This document shows positions 1 through 8,291 of a stretch of 64,000 bases of DNA, one piece after another (positions within the stretch are counted from its first letter, which is position 1; each line of letters begins with the position of its first letter). This DNA comes from Alphaproteobacteria bacterium. Lineage in GTDB: Bacteria; Pseudomonadota; Alphaproteobacteria; UBA6615. A program made the translations under genes and the position numbers. Where the stretch lies: contig JAJFIX010000031.1 of the NCBI GenBank assembly GCA_021774575.1, positions 92,264 through 156,263 on the forward strand, read 5' to 3'. The notes beneath the pieces are model-generated. The model saw only the letters and a list, made by a program, of their open reading frames with translations, searched no databases and was not told the DNA's origin.

Positions 1-1080
1 AGCAGCACGATCATCATCGCCGTTCAGCAGATGATATTGGCCGACCATGAAAGTCGCCATCGTCATTTGCTGTCTTCGGACAATATCATTTCTGTTGAAG
101 GCCGCATTAAGCAGGTTGGCCTCCGAAAGTTGGCCGAGGAAGAAAAGCGCGACTGGCCCTGGCCAAACCCCAAGATCTGTACCTGCAACATCGTCGGCGA
201 GCTGGACGCGTGCATCATTAAATATGCGGTCACGTATTATATACCGGCCCAATGCTTCATAAAGAGTGCAGCCTTGGAGGCATTTATCACCGAGTTCACC
301 TTCGGCCTCGGTCAGGAGACCGAGGAAAAACAGCACATATGCCTTATTCAACGTTACATCGAGGGCCGGGTCCAATTGCTGAACCGTATCAAAATCGGAT
401 AGCGCTTGCTCGAACTGACCGAGAATGCGCGACAGTCGGCCTCGTCCGCGATAAACGATGGCGAGATCTGGATTGAGCGACAGCGCGAAATCAAAATCTT
501 GAGCCGCTTGTGAGGTAGCGCCCAAATCGGTGAGGGCTGTCCCTCTATTATAATAGACGAAGGGGTCCCGCCGATCGAGGCTGAGAGCGGAGTTATAATC
601 GAGAACCGCTGCCTCATCATCGTCGATCTGGTGGAATGAATTTCCCCGATTATTGTAAAAAGCGGGCTCGTCGGGAACGAGCGAAATCGCCTGATCATAA
701 TCATCGATCGCTTGGAAATGGTCGCCGAGATCAGAAAAGGCGACCCCCCGATCGAAATAGGCAATCGCCCGATTGAGCCGGCTGAGGCGAGTCGAGTTAA
801 TCGCCACCGTATAGCCGGCAATGGCACCCTCAAGGTCGCCTGCGTGATAGGCCAATGTGGCGTTATCGATCAAGTCGACGCCCGTTGTCCTGATGCCGCG
901 GCGCAGATGGTCGGCGTTGGCAGTACCGTAACCGAGCACAGCGAAAACGAGAACGACTGCGACAAAATGAGCGATCAAGAAAACTTGCGCCTTCGGCGAA
1001 ATATACGGTGGTTGTGTGGCGGAAATTTGTGACCGTGAATTAAGCAATTTGAAACTCTGGTTCAACATAATGGGCTCCAT
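1..1080 (-). CDS. TPR-repeat protein, membrane-anchored or secreted (3' end outside window)
   Basis: The gene reads from the start at 1080 to the left edge without a stop, giving 360 codons of an incomplete protein. A basic N-terminus is followed by a hydrophobic segment at about residues 31-50, ending GTANA, which is either a signal peptide or a membrane anchor. Then come several tetratricopeptide units, for example AIAYFDRGVAFSDLGDHFQA, AFYNNRGNSFHQIDDDEAA and PFVYYNRGTALTDLGA. The later part resembles NlpI-type lipoprotein TPRs. I chose ATG 1080 because GAGGG lies about nine bases upstream; ATG 1068 is an in-frame alternative. TPR proteins usually act as protein-binding scaffolds, and nothing here shows the partner. 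Confidence 0.8.
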   Translation of the reverse strand, partial: MEPIMLNQSFKLLNSRSQISATQPPYISPKAQVFLIAHFVAVVLVFAVLGYGTANADHLRRGIRTTGVDLIDNATLAYHAGDLEGAIAGYTVAINSTRLSRLNRAIAYFDRGVAFSDLGDHFQAIDDYDQAISLVPDEPAFYNNRGNSFHQIDDDEAAVLDYNSALSLDRRDPFVYYNRGTALTDLGATSQAAQDFDFALSLNPDLAIVYRGRGRLSRILGQFEQALSDFDTVQQLDPALDVTLNKAYVLFFLGLLTEAEGELGDKCLQGCTLYEALGRYIIRDRIFNDARVQLADDVAGTDLGVWPGPVALFFLGQLSEANLLNAAFNRNDIVRRQQMTMATFMVGQYHLLNGDDDRAA

Positions 1081-1357
1081 TCAATTCACCCTCTCTGGCG
1101 ATGCTAGGCCGGTCCGATCAACGAAACAAGAGACGTAAAAAAGATTGCTGATTTTGGATTGGTCGTCGGTACCGCCTGATGTTCCGACTTGGCATTATTC
1201 ATACTGGGTAATTAAATATTATCTAATATGATGTTATTAGTAACTATAGATACGTCAATGGTGTTTGAGTTTACGGATGAGCCTGAGTGTGTAGCGACAT
1301 GGATAAAAGGTGATTTGCCCCGTACTTGCTCCCAAAAGCTAAAATAAAGAGGGCCAA

Positions 1358-1687
1358 ATGCTGAATCTTTGCTGGGAAACACCCCGAAATTTTTATTTTT
1401 CCGCCCGCGTTGTTTTGGTCTGTGCAGCGTGTGTCGGAACTACAATGGTGGTTGGGTGGGCAAATGCCGAAACACAGGGGCTAAATGTGACGGCAACAGC
1501 GGCGATTGTATCTGGAACCACAAACGGCGTCGTGTCGCAGCAAATTCGCGAGGGCGACCTATTGCGGGATCACACTTCAATTAAGCCATATTTCGGCCAG
1601 ATGTGGATGTCGGATGTCGAGACTGTGGAGGCCCAGCAATTCGACTCTTATACTAAACTCCTTATTCAACTGGAGCATTATAACTGA
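1358..1687 (+). CDS. Small secreted protein of unknown function
   Basis: A 109-residue protein that I do not recognise. Its first 37 residues look like a Sec signal peptide: a short polar start, a hydrophobic core (ARVVLVCAACVGTTMVVG) and a WANA cleavage site. The mature part of about 70 residues has a Thr/Val/Ala-rich stretch and then a polar C-terminus with no cysteine. An AAGAGG ribosome site sits just upstream of ATG 1358. It lies between a divergent TPR gene and the usher-like locus, in the same orientation as the latter, so it may belong to that surface system. That link is position only. Confidence 0.5.
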   Translation: MLNLCWETPRNFYFSARVVLVCAACVGTTMVVGWANAETQGLNVTATAAIVSGTTNGVVSQQIREGDLLRDHTSIKPYFGQMWMSDVETVEAQQFDSYTKLLIQLEHYN

Positions 1688-2139
1688 CCGTTTTCAGTTA
1701 TCCACATTACGCACAATGCCCGATAGTGTTGTGGATTAATCACAATTGCTGAATGATTTTAGGTGGTTCTGCCGTAAAGCACAGTTTCTAGTCTTGACAT
1801 TCATCGCAACCGATGTTGATATGTTTTCCGCAAAGGCAAGCTTTAAGAAAAAAGACGGCATGTTTCGGGTGGCACAAAGCGCCATCTGGGGAGGGGCCGG
1901 AACTTGACAACCAGCTTGTACTTTGACGTCCGGCAGTTTGCTGGGTAAGTGCCGAACTGGCTAATGGGTCCCGAAGAGGGCTTTATATAGCGGCACGTCC
2001 TAGTTCGTGTGTTTGACGTTTGGGGTTTGGGGGTCAGGTTTCAAATTTATAGGCACCTTTTCTCGTCATCTTTGGCGAGGGTATGTTGTTTTGTTGAGCT
2101 CGTCGTTTTGCGATGGAGACGGCAAGAGTTAACTGAACA
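1688..2139 (+). other. 452-bp intergenic region ahead of the surface locus
   Basis: No convincing gene. It holds a good sigma70-type promoter (1794-1822), and if that is used the usher-like gene has a leader of about 310 nt. The leader includes CGCAAAGGCAAGC (1829-1841) and GGCACAAAGCGCC (1871-1883), loosely reminiscent of conserved pieces of class I cyclic-di-GMP riboswitches, and an imperfect hairpin CGGCA/TGCCG at 1931-1954. I could not build a full riboswitch fold from it. Confidence 0.4.
1794..1822 (+). promoter_or_regulatory. Predicted sigma70-type promoter for the usher-like gene
   Basis: TTGACA (1794-1799), a 17-base spacer and TGATAT (1817-1822). It is the only well-spaced box pair I see in the gap before the usher-like gene and would give a long 5' leader. 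Confidence 0.5.
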
Positions 2140-4959
2140 ATGGCAAGAAACGAGTGCACCTGGCGCACTCGGCTAAATCGGGGGTTTCTGGCGGCCTTTC
2201 TCGTTTTGTTTGTTACAATCTGGTCCGGTCCGGGGTTCACCCAGACGGCACCAGGTGGGGGGCAGCAAGGATCTGGTGAAGCCGAATTTCCTTTAACGGT
2301 CGTTCAACGGCCGTTCGAACAGGAAATACCTGTGCCCCTTCAATTTCGCCAATTTTTTCTGGGCGACCTGTTGGCATTTGATGACGGAACTTCGGTTTTC
2401 GTCCCGCTCAAGCTCGTTACCGATGCATTGCAGTTTGCCATTGAGGTCGACCTCATCCAGGGGCGCGCTCAAGGGTTCTTCATCAACGAAAACAACACTT
2501 TCTTTTTGGACTTGCGAAGCCGCATGGTGTTGGTCAACGGCGTGGCCTCCGCGGCCAGCGCAAACCAGGCCGAGCTTCAATTTGATGACATTTTTGTCGA
2601 TAGCCGGCTCTTCGGGCAATGGTTCGGCGTGGATTTGGTATTTGACCGGCTGAGCCAAGTGTTGCTCGTCGAGCCCCAAGAGGGCGTCGTACTGCCATTG
2701 GAAGCAAGGCTCGAGTTGGAAGCCTTGCGGAACCAGGGCGGCGGCTCAGAGCTGCGGGAGAGATTTGATCTGCAACCGGTGCCTTACCGCCTTATCGCGC
2801 CGCCATCACTCGATTTTTCCTCCAGTTTTTCCCATACAAATGGGGCAAATCAGGAGTTAGCCGGCAACGTTCAAAATAGCGCCAGTTATTCCGCACAGCT
2901 TACCGGCGATCTATTGTTCATGAACGGGCAGCTGTCGATCCAGGGTGGCGAAGGCGACTTGTTGTCTGATGCACGTTTCAAATTGGAGCGAAAGGACAAT
3001 GATCGCCGGTTGTTTTCCGGTGTTGAATATGTTGGGCCGCTGCGGCTGTCCGAATTCGCCATTGGCGACGTGTTCACGCCGCAAGTGCCCTTTATCGCCG
3101 GCCAACGCGAGGGGCAAGGAATTGCAATCTCTTCGTTCCCGTTAAACAGTCCGACGGATTTTGACTTACAAACATTTCGTGGAGAGCTGCCGTTTGGCTG
3201 GGAGGTTGAGCTTTTTCGTAACGATACTTTCTTGGATTTTAGAACCAGCGACCCCGCCGGGCGATACGAATTTATCGATGTATCACTTGGGTTTGGTCAG
3301 AATGATTTCCGGTTTGAGTTTTTTGGCCCCCAGGGGCAGCGCCGGACCGAAACGATAAGCGTCCCCGTCGGCCCAGGCGCTTTGAAGCCCGGCGAGGAGT
3401 TTTTCCGCGCTGGTTTGGTCCAGGAAAACACACGGGTCCTTCCATTCATTCAGGATGGCGACGACCGACGGATGCGGTATTCCATCAATTATGAACGGGG
3501 TATCACACGCGAAATTTCGCTGGTAATGAACGGGTCGAGTTTATCCCTCGGGGATGACGGTCGCCATTCCTACTTTGGTGCCGGTATACGCACATCCCTT
3601 GGCAATTTGACCGTGCTGCCGGACACATTTTTGCGCCTTGACTGGGTCAAGGATCTAAATAGCGGCATGGGCGGGATCATCGGGCTGCAATCGACCGTTC
3701 GCGGTATCGATATTACCGCCCAGCATGAGAGCTATCACAGCTTTGACTCCGAAGCGACGGGCGGTATCAGTACAACCAGCAGAGTTGAGAAAAGGACGTC
3801 TCTCAGGGGCGATGGTGTGTTGCCGCTATTCGGATCTCTGCCGGATATTGGTTTCATAATTTCGGCCAATGAGACCCGGATCGAATCCGGTCTCATTAAT
3901 ACCAGCTACAATTTGCGTCTTTCCTCTACGGTTAAAGACATCGGCCTCACAAACCAGGTTGGGTGGGCGCTGCAGCGCGGCGTCGTCACGAATCCCGAGA
4001 CCCGAATAGATGGCGAATTTACCGCGCGCACGAACCTAGACAACGGACGTTTCATTGCCGCGACGCCACTGACCGATGTCAGGGTGCGGGCAACCCTGGA
4101 TTATGATATTCAGCCGGAAAAGCAGCTAACCGGTTTTGCTGTCTCCACGGAGGGGCTCTTGCCTCACGGCGTTGCGGCCCGGCTGGATATCACCAGAAAT
4201 TTGGGTAGCAGCACGTCGACAAATATTGCGCCGAGCTTGAGCAAAAATTTCGAGCGTTTTTCATTGGGGCTTAGCGGAAATTTTGCCAATAGCGGTGATT
4301 TTTCCCTGGGCGCATCTTTGTCGCTGGGCGCCTTCCGTGAGCCGCGCTCGGGCCGTATCATTACTGAACCGGTTTCCGTCGGCGGTCGGGGTGTTGTTTC
4401 GATCCGCGCCTTTATCGATGTGAATGGCAACGGTGTATACGATGCGGGCGAAGTTCCGCTGCCGGGCATTAAGTTCCGCGACGCCGAGTTTGAGGATGTC
4501 GAGACAGATGAGCGCGGGCTTGCACTGGCCTCGAACCTAACCGCGTTTTCGCGTAACGTCGTTGAAATTGATCGCCGATCAATCGGTGACCCCTTCATCC
4601 AACCCAAAACTTTTGGCGTTGAAATATTGCCACGTCCGGGCGTCGTCGTCGAAATTGATTTTCCGTTCCAGATGATCGGCGAAGTCGATGGTTTCATCCT
4701 GCTGCGCGAGGGGGGTGTCTTGCGGCCGGTGGCAGATCTTGCTTTACAGCTTAGAAACGAAGCTGGGGACGTGGTGAAGGAAATACGTTCAACATTTGAC
4801 GGATTCTATTTATTCACCGATGTTTTCCCGGGGAAATACACGGTTGAAATTCCGTTGGAGGCGCTCCGAGGGCAGAGTTTTGGGCCGCCAACTCCGCTAT
4901 CGATCGAAATTACCGGTGAAGGCGAAATTCTCTCAGGAGTCGACATAGTATTGAACTAG
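2140..4959 (+). CDS. Usher-like outer-membrane beta-barrel protein with SdrB-like and regulatory-like C-terminal domains
   Basis: A 939-residue protein that reads as a divergent fimbrial usher. Residues 1-36 are a signal peptide (basic start, FLAAFLVLFVTIW core). Residues about 60-185 form an N-terminal domain with a stalk-like pattern (VFVPLKLVTDAL, RMVLVNG). From about 220 to 740 the sequence alternates like beta-barrel strands. About residues 350-415 match the usher plug pattern (WEVELFRND, YEFIDVSLGFGQNDFRFEFF, then GQRRTETISVPV). The C-terminus adds an SdrB-like segment at about 757-771 (FIDVNGNGVYDAGEVPLPG) and a carboxypeptidase-regulatory-like fold at about 847-920 (DGFYLFTDVFPGKYTVEI). 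Ushers move chaperone-bound subunits across the outer membrane, and the gene is followed by candidate subunits and a PapD-like chaperone. The usher assignment rests on pattern and context. Confidence 0.75.
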   Translation: MARNECTWRTRLNRGFLAAFLVLFVTIWSGPGFTQTAPGGGQQGSGEAEFPLTVVQRPFEQEIPVPLQFRQFFLGDLLAFDDGTSVFVPLKLVTDALQFAIEVDLIQGRAQGFFINENNTFFLDLRSRMVLVNGVASAASANQAELQFDDIFVDSRLFGQWFGVDLVFDRLSQVLLVEPQEGVVLPLEARLELEALRNQGGGSELRERFDLQPVPYRLIAPPSLDFSSSFSHTNGANQELAGNVQNSASYSAQLTGDLLFMNGQLSIQGGEGDLLSDARFKLERKDNDRRLFSGVEYVGPLRLSEFAIGDVFTPQVPFIAGQREGQGIAISSFPLNSPTDFDLQTFRGELPFGWEVELFRNDTFLDFRTSDPAGRYEFIDVSLGFGQNDFRFEFFGPQGQRRTETISVPVGPGALKPGEEFFRAGLVQENTRVLPFIQDGDDRRMRYSINYERGITREISLVMNGSSLSLGDDGRHSYFGAGIRTSLGNLTVLPDTFLRLDWVKDLNSGMGGIIGLQSTVRGIDITAQHESYHSFDSEATGGISTTSRVEKRTSLRGDGVLPLFGSLPDIGFIISANETRIESGLINTSYNLRLSSTVKDIGLTNQVGWALQRGVVTNPETRIDGEFTARTNLDNGRFIAATPLTDVRVRATLDYDIQPEKQLTGFAVSTEGLLPHGVAARLDITRNLGSSTSTNIAPSLSKNFERFSLGLSGNFANSGDFSLGASLSLGAFREPRSGRIITEPVSVGGRGVVSIRAFIDVNGNGVYDAGEVPLPGIKFRDAEFEDVETDERGLALASNLTAFSRNVVEIDRRSIGDPFIQPKTFGVEILPRPGVVVEIDFPFQMIGEVDGFILLREGGVLRPVADLALQLRNEAGDVVKEIRSTFDGFYLFTDVFPGKYTVEIPLEALRGQSFGPPTPLSIEITGEGEILSGVDIVLN

Positions 4960-5289
4960 TGTATTGAACCACGGCAATGAACGATGGCATCCAACGTGCC
5001 TGATGCCGCAATTGCAGCGGTACGATGTTGTTCATTTTTTGTTAATAATTTTTATATTAATATTGCCTTTGCAAGGACAACCCACCCGTTGCCTTGCATA
5101 GTTTTGGTGTCTGAATATTGTCGAAGGCCGAGAATGCGCCATCTAATTAGGTTGACGAAGCTCGGCGAGGGCCGATAACCTGCAAACAATGGCGTTGTTG
5201 CTTTGGCAAGCTAGGCGACCAATATTCGTAGCATTTGACTGGCCCGGTATTTTGGTGTGTTGGCAAATACCGATTTTGGAGTTTTCTGG
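4960..5289 (+). other. 330-bp gap between usher-like and first DUF4402 gene
   Basis: No gene supported. It contains a strongly AT-rich tract (about 5033-5070) that could carry a promoter for the downstream subunit and chaperone genes. I see no clear -35/-10 pair and no terminator. Confidence 0.4.
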
Positions 5290-5856
5290 ATGCGTATTTA
5301 CGGCCAGCTTCAGTTAAAACGGGAGCCGAGCTTTTTCCGGATTTTGCCATGTTTCCAGCTTGGTATTTTTTCGCTGCTCATTGTGTGCTGCCTGGTGTTG
5401 TCGGCGGTAATCCCTGCAGTCTCGCAAGTCGATTCTCCGATAATTGATATTTCGATTAGAATTATTCGGCCTATTAGCATCCGCCCGACCTCGGATCTTC
5501 AATTTGGCGAAATTTTCCCCGCTAACGGCGCCAGCGAAGTCACTATTTCACCAAATTCGACCGTCGCCTCGAGTGGATTGGCAACTTTCTTAGGCCCATT
5601 TCAGTCCGCGACATTTATAATTTCGGGCGAACCTGGATTTGGCTTCACGGTTACCATTCCCAGCGAGCCGTTGGATATTTTTTCCGGCATAAATAAGATG
5701 ACTGTTACCGGATGGACGAAAAACCTTCCGGACAGAAGTATCCTGCCGGACGGGGGATCGGTGACACTAAATGTGGGGGCGACGCTTGCTGTAGATGCAG
5801 TGCAGCCCCCAGGAACCTATATGGGTGCATTCCAAGTCTCGGTCGCCTATGAATAG
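5290..5856 (+). CDS. DUF4402 secreted protein, candidate surface subunit (first of three)
   Basis: A 188-residue protein with a long signal peptide (basic start, then GIFSLLIVCCLVLSAV, cleavage near AVSQ). The rest is one DUF4402 domain: an N-terminal strand (DISIRIIRPISIRPTSDL), LQFGEI, a central FIISGEPGFGFTVTIP strand pair, and the family ending LNVGATLAVDAVQPPGTYMG. The domain looks like an all-beta, pilin-like fold. I chose ATG 5290 because GGAG lies eight bases upstream; an in-frame GTG at 5257 has no such site. It is followed directly, with overlap, by a second DUF4402 gene and a PapD-like chaperone, so it is probably a chaperone client exported through the usher-like barrel. Its biological role is unknown. 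Confidence 0.8.
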   Translation: MRIYGQLQLKREPSFFRILPCFQLGIFSLLIVCCLVLSAVIPAVSQVDSPIIDISIRIIRPISIRPTSDLQFGEIFPANGASEVTISPNSTVASSGLATFLGPFQSATFIISGEPGFGFTVTIPSEPLDIFSGINKMTVTGWTKNLPDRSILPDGGSVTLNVGATLAVDAVQPPGTYMGAFQVSVAYE

Positions 5857-6415
5857 GAAAGTGCGGTTTCCAATGATCCAGCATGAACATAATCGACAGG
5901 CCGATTTTGGTGCATTCGGAGGCGGCGCTGGCTGGTGTCGTTCATGGTCGCGAAGTGTCGCCCTATTAGCCTTTTTGGTTGGTTCTTTTTTCGTTGGGGA
6001 GGCTGCCTTTTCCCCGGCTATGGCGCAATTTACGATCAGCCAAGTTAAGAATTTACAATTTGGCAATGTCATCGTCGGTGATGCGGCGGGATCCGTGACC
6101 GTGCCGTCGGTGGGGCCGGCGATCGCCACATCAGGTCTGTTCTTGCGAGGCCCCGAACAACCGGCAGAATTTCAACTGGCCGGCCCTGTCGGAACAACGT
6201 TTTTTATTATTCTTCCGGCGACGGCTAGCGTGAGCAGTGGTTTTGAAAGCATGTTAATCCGCGATTTCGAAGCGAGTATTGAACGTGGCACGACGACGGG
6301 GGCGGCCAATCCGATTTTAATTAAGATCGGCGCGACGATCGATATCGCTCAAAACGAGATACCCAATGTCTATAACGGTACATTTATGTTTACCGTGCAG
6401 GAAAATCAGAATTGA
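5849..6415 (+). CDS. DUF4402 secreted protein lacking the first strand (second of three)
   Basis: A 188-residue protein overlapping the previous stop codon by eight bases (ATGAATAG), which suggests translational coupling. ATG 5873 is an alternative start. A long N-region precedes the hydrophobic core (VALLAFLVGSFFVGEAAF), with cleavage at AMA-Q. The mature domain begins almost at once with FTISQVKNLQFGNV, so the N-terminal beta-strand extension seen in the other two DUF4402 proteins is short or missing. The rest is typical: GTTFFIILP and IKIGATIDIAQNEIPNVYNG. In known chaperone-usher fimbriae, a subunit without an N-terminal donor strand sits at the tip. That could apply here, but it is inference. 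Confidence 0.75.
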   Translation: MNRKVRFPMIQHEHNRQADFGAFGGGAGWCRSWSRSVALLAFLVGSFFVGEAAFSPAMAQFTISQVKNLQFGNVIVGDAAGSVTVPSVGPAIATSGLFLRGPEQPAEFQLAGPVGTTFFIILPATASVSSGFESMLIRDFEASIERGTTTGAANPILIKIGATIDIAQNEIPNVYNGTFMFTVQENQN

Positions 6416-6483
6416 ACAGAGCTATGATACATTTAAAACTGTTACGCATTATCGTTAAAACCATTCAGTTATTGGGAGTTATC

Positions 6484-7404
6484 ATGAACTACCGCGCACC
6501 GGCTAATTTATTGCCACGTGGCTCTGCGGCCTTCGTCGCAATCGCTATCGGACTTGCATTCCTATTCGGTGGTGCAAGCGTATCGCTGGCTCAAACGCCG
6601 CTGAGGGACGGATTAGCGGCGGGACCAGTCGTGTCGCCGACACGGTTGGTGCTTGAGGGTAGAGAACGATCAGGGTCTTTTTTGGTCGCAAATACCAGTA
6701 CGGTGCCGATCACCTATCGTGTGGAGTTTACCAATCAGCGGATGCTGGAAGACGGGTCTTTTGAGCAGTTTAATCTGCCGCGTCCCGACGAGAAAGTGCT
6801 TATTAATGAATCGACCCGGCAGCGTTTGGTTCTATTCTCTCCGCGCCAGTTCAGTTTGCAGCCCAATCAAGTTCAAGTTGTCAGATTACAAACCCGTAAG
6901 CCCTCGGATTTACCACCCGGAGAATATCGGTCGCATCTTGTTTTTTCGGCTGTGCCACCGGCCGATACGGGCCGGATATTAGACGACGGCGGTGATAATG
7001 AGGGAATTGAAATTCAGTTGATTCCAATCAAAGGTGTATCCGTGCCGATCATTGTGCGCCACGGTAACGTGACCGGAGGCGTATCGTTTAGTGATGTAAC
7101 GGTGACAGCCGCCGCCGACAATCCGGAGGCACGAGTGGTTAACCTGCGGATGAACCGTTCCGGCGGCGCATCTGTATATGGTGATATGACCATCAACTAT
7201 GTTGATGGATCCGGGCAGCCGCAGGAAGTGGGTGTCGTCAGAGGCATTGCCGTCTATACCCCTAATGCCAGCAGGACAGTCTCGGTCGCGCTCCAATTTC
7301 CCGAAGGCGTCGTGCCGCCAAGCGGGTCCTTGCAAATACGATACGCAACGCCCCCCAGCTCGGGAAATGAGGAGATGGCGACGGCATCTATCCCTATCCG
7401 GTAA
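6484..7404 (+). CDS. PapD-like periplasmic fimbrial chaperone
   Basis: A 306-residue protein with a signal peptide (AFVAIAIGLAFLFGGASVSLAQ) and a two-domain immunoglobulin-like chaperone pattern. The N-terminal domain starts VVSPTRLVLEGRERSGSFLV and continues with NTSTVPITYRVEF and RLVLFSPRQFSLQPNQVQVV, matching the PapD motif before the G1 strand. LPPGEYRSHLVF and IPIKGVSVPIIVRHG follow as the interdomain part. The start at ATG 6484 has GGGAG six bases upstream; the reading frame extends to TTG 6412 without a ribosome site. It would hold DUF4402 subunits soluble in the periplasm and deliver them to the usher-like protein. It comes 68 bases after the second DUF4402 gene and ends at a strong terminator. 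Confidence 0.8.
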   Translation: MNYRAPANLLPRGSAAFVAIAIGLAFLFGGASVSLAQTPLRDGLAAGPVVSPTRLVLEGRERSGSFLVANTSTVPITYRVEFTNQRMLEDGSFEQFNLPRPDEKVLINESTRQRLVLFSPRQFSLQPNQVQVVRLQTRKPSDLPPGEYRSHLVFSAVPPADTGRILDDGGDNEGIEIQLIPIKGVSVPIIVRHGNVTGGVSFSDVTVTAAADNPEARVVNLRMNRSGGASVYGDMTINYVDGSGQPQEVGVVRGIAVYTPNASRTVSVALQFPEGVVPPSGSLQIRYATPPSSGNEEMATASIPIR

Positions 7405-7423
7405 TTTCAATTTAGAAAATGTT

Positions 7424-7457
7424 GCGGGTGGTGGAATCTCCGCCACCCCTTTTTTTT
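7424..7457 (+). terminator. Rho-independent terminator after the chaperone gene
   Basis: GGGTGGTGG (7426-7434), a five-base loop, CCGCCACCC (7440-7448) and a run of eight T. The stem is nine base pairs with one G-T wobble. It separates the usher/chaperone unit from the third DUF4402 gene. Confidence 0.85.
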
Positions 7458-7688
7458 CGTGAAGTCGCTCGACTAAAATTCGACTGTTTATCTAGAAACA
7501 ATATCAATTTTTGATCACAAATAGATTTATCAAATACCTTAATTCCTTATTATTCAATTTTTGAGACACTCACCATATGAACAGCCCTGGCATGTGCTGA
7601 TAAAATTGAACGGCATATTAAGTCTGATTTGAATTTCAAAACGGATTTTAGCGCTATTGGGTCTTCGGAATCCGAAAGGGGATCAAAA

Positions 7689-8198
7689 ATGTTGGTGTTT
7701 GATGCGAAAATAAAATCAGTATTTCTCGTTATAGCTGGATTGGGTCTTGCCTCGGGGGCAGCGCATGCTGTCGACGGAGGGGGCAGCGCCAAGGTAAATG
7801 TTGTCAGTCCGCTAAGTATTACCCAGTCCCAGGAACTAAATTTCGGCATTGTTGCACCCGGCGTTTCGACCGGTACTGTTGCTGTTGCAGTTGGGGGGGC
7901 GGTAACCCAAGGAAATACAGCCGTTTATTTTACCGGCAGTGGTGCCCAAAATGGCGCGTTTGACATTGTTGGTGATCAAAATCGGCAATACTCAATCGCC
8001 CTGCCGGCCTCGGCAAGTTTGACCGGTGGCGGCAATCCGATCTTAGTGGATGGATTTATCTCAGATCCAGCGGTGACCGGATTACTGGATATCAATGGCC
8101 TTCAGGAAGTACGCGTCGGTGCGACCCTGCACCTTCCGTCAGGGCAAGCGACAGGTATTTACACCGGTAGTTATACGGTTACCGTTCTGTATCAATAA
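7689..8198 (+). CDS. DUF4402 secreted protein, candidate major subunit (third of three)
   Basis: A 169-residue protein with a signal peptide ending GAAHA and a compact, canonical DUF4402 domain: SAKVNVVSPLSITQSQELNFG, a glycine-rich GVSTGTVAVAVGGAV turn, QYSIALPASASLTGGG, and VGATLHLPSGQATGIYTG near the end. ATG 7689 has AGGGG seven bases upstream; the frame extends to TTG 7629 without support. It is the most regular of the three DUF4402 proteins and lies alone between two strong terminators, with an AT-rich 230-base region in front. Separate expression would fit an abundant main subunit, but no expression data exist. Confidence 0.8.
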   Translation: MLVFDAKIKSVFLVIAGLGLASGAAHAVDGGGSAKVNVVSPLSITQSQELNFGIVAPGVSTGTVAVAVGGAVTQGNTAVYFTGSGAQNGAFDIVGDQNRQYSIALPASASLTGGGNPILVDGFISDPAVTGLLDINGLQEVRVGATLHLPSGQATGIYTGSYTVTVLYQ

Positions 8199-8242
8199 AT
8201 GTGGCGCAGTTCATTTCCTGATTAAGCGGCAAGTCAACTTAC

Positions 8243-8274
8243 ATACCCAGGGAAAATGCCCTGGGTATTTTTTT
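8243..8274 (+). terminator. Rho-independent terminator after third DUF4402 gene
   Basis: Perfect ten-base stem ATACCCAGGG (8243-8252) and CCCTGGGTAT (8259-8268) around AAAATG, followed by a T run to 8274. It is the strongest terminator in the window and marks the end of the surface locus. Confidence 0.92.
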
Positions 8275-8291
8275 GACAAAGATTTGGGTAC

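Noticed and set aside
354-833. Open frame of 159 codons on the minus strand
   Set aside because: It is an alternate frame of the TPR protein gene that runs from 1080 to the left edge; the TPR repeats lie in the other frame.
1729-1745. TTGTG-N7-CACAA inverted repeat, CRP/FNR-like
   Set aside because: Arm spacing does not match either regulator; kept out as a regulatory call.
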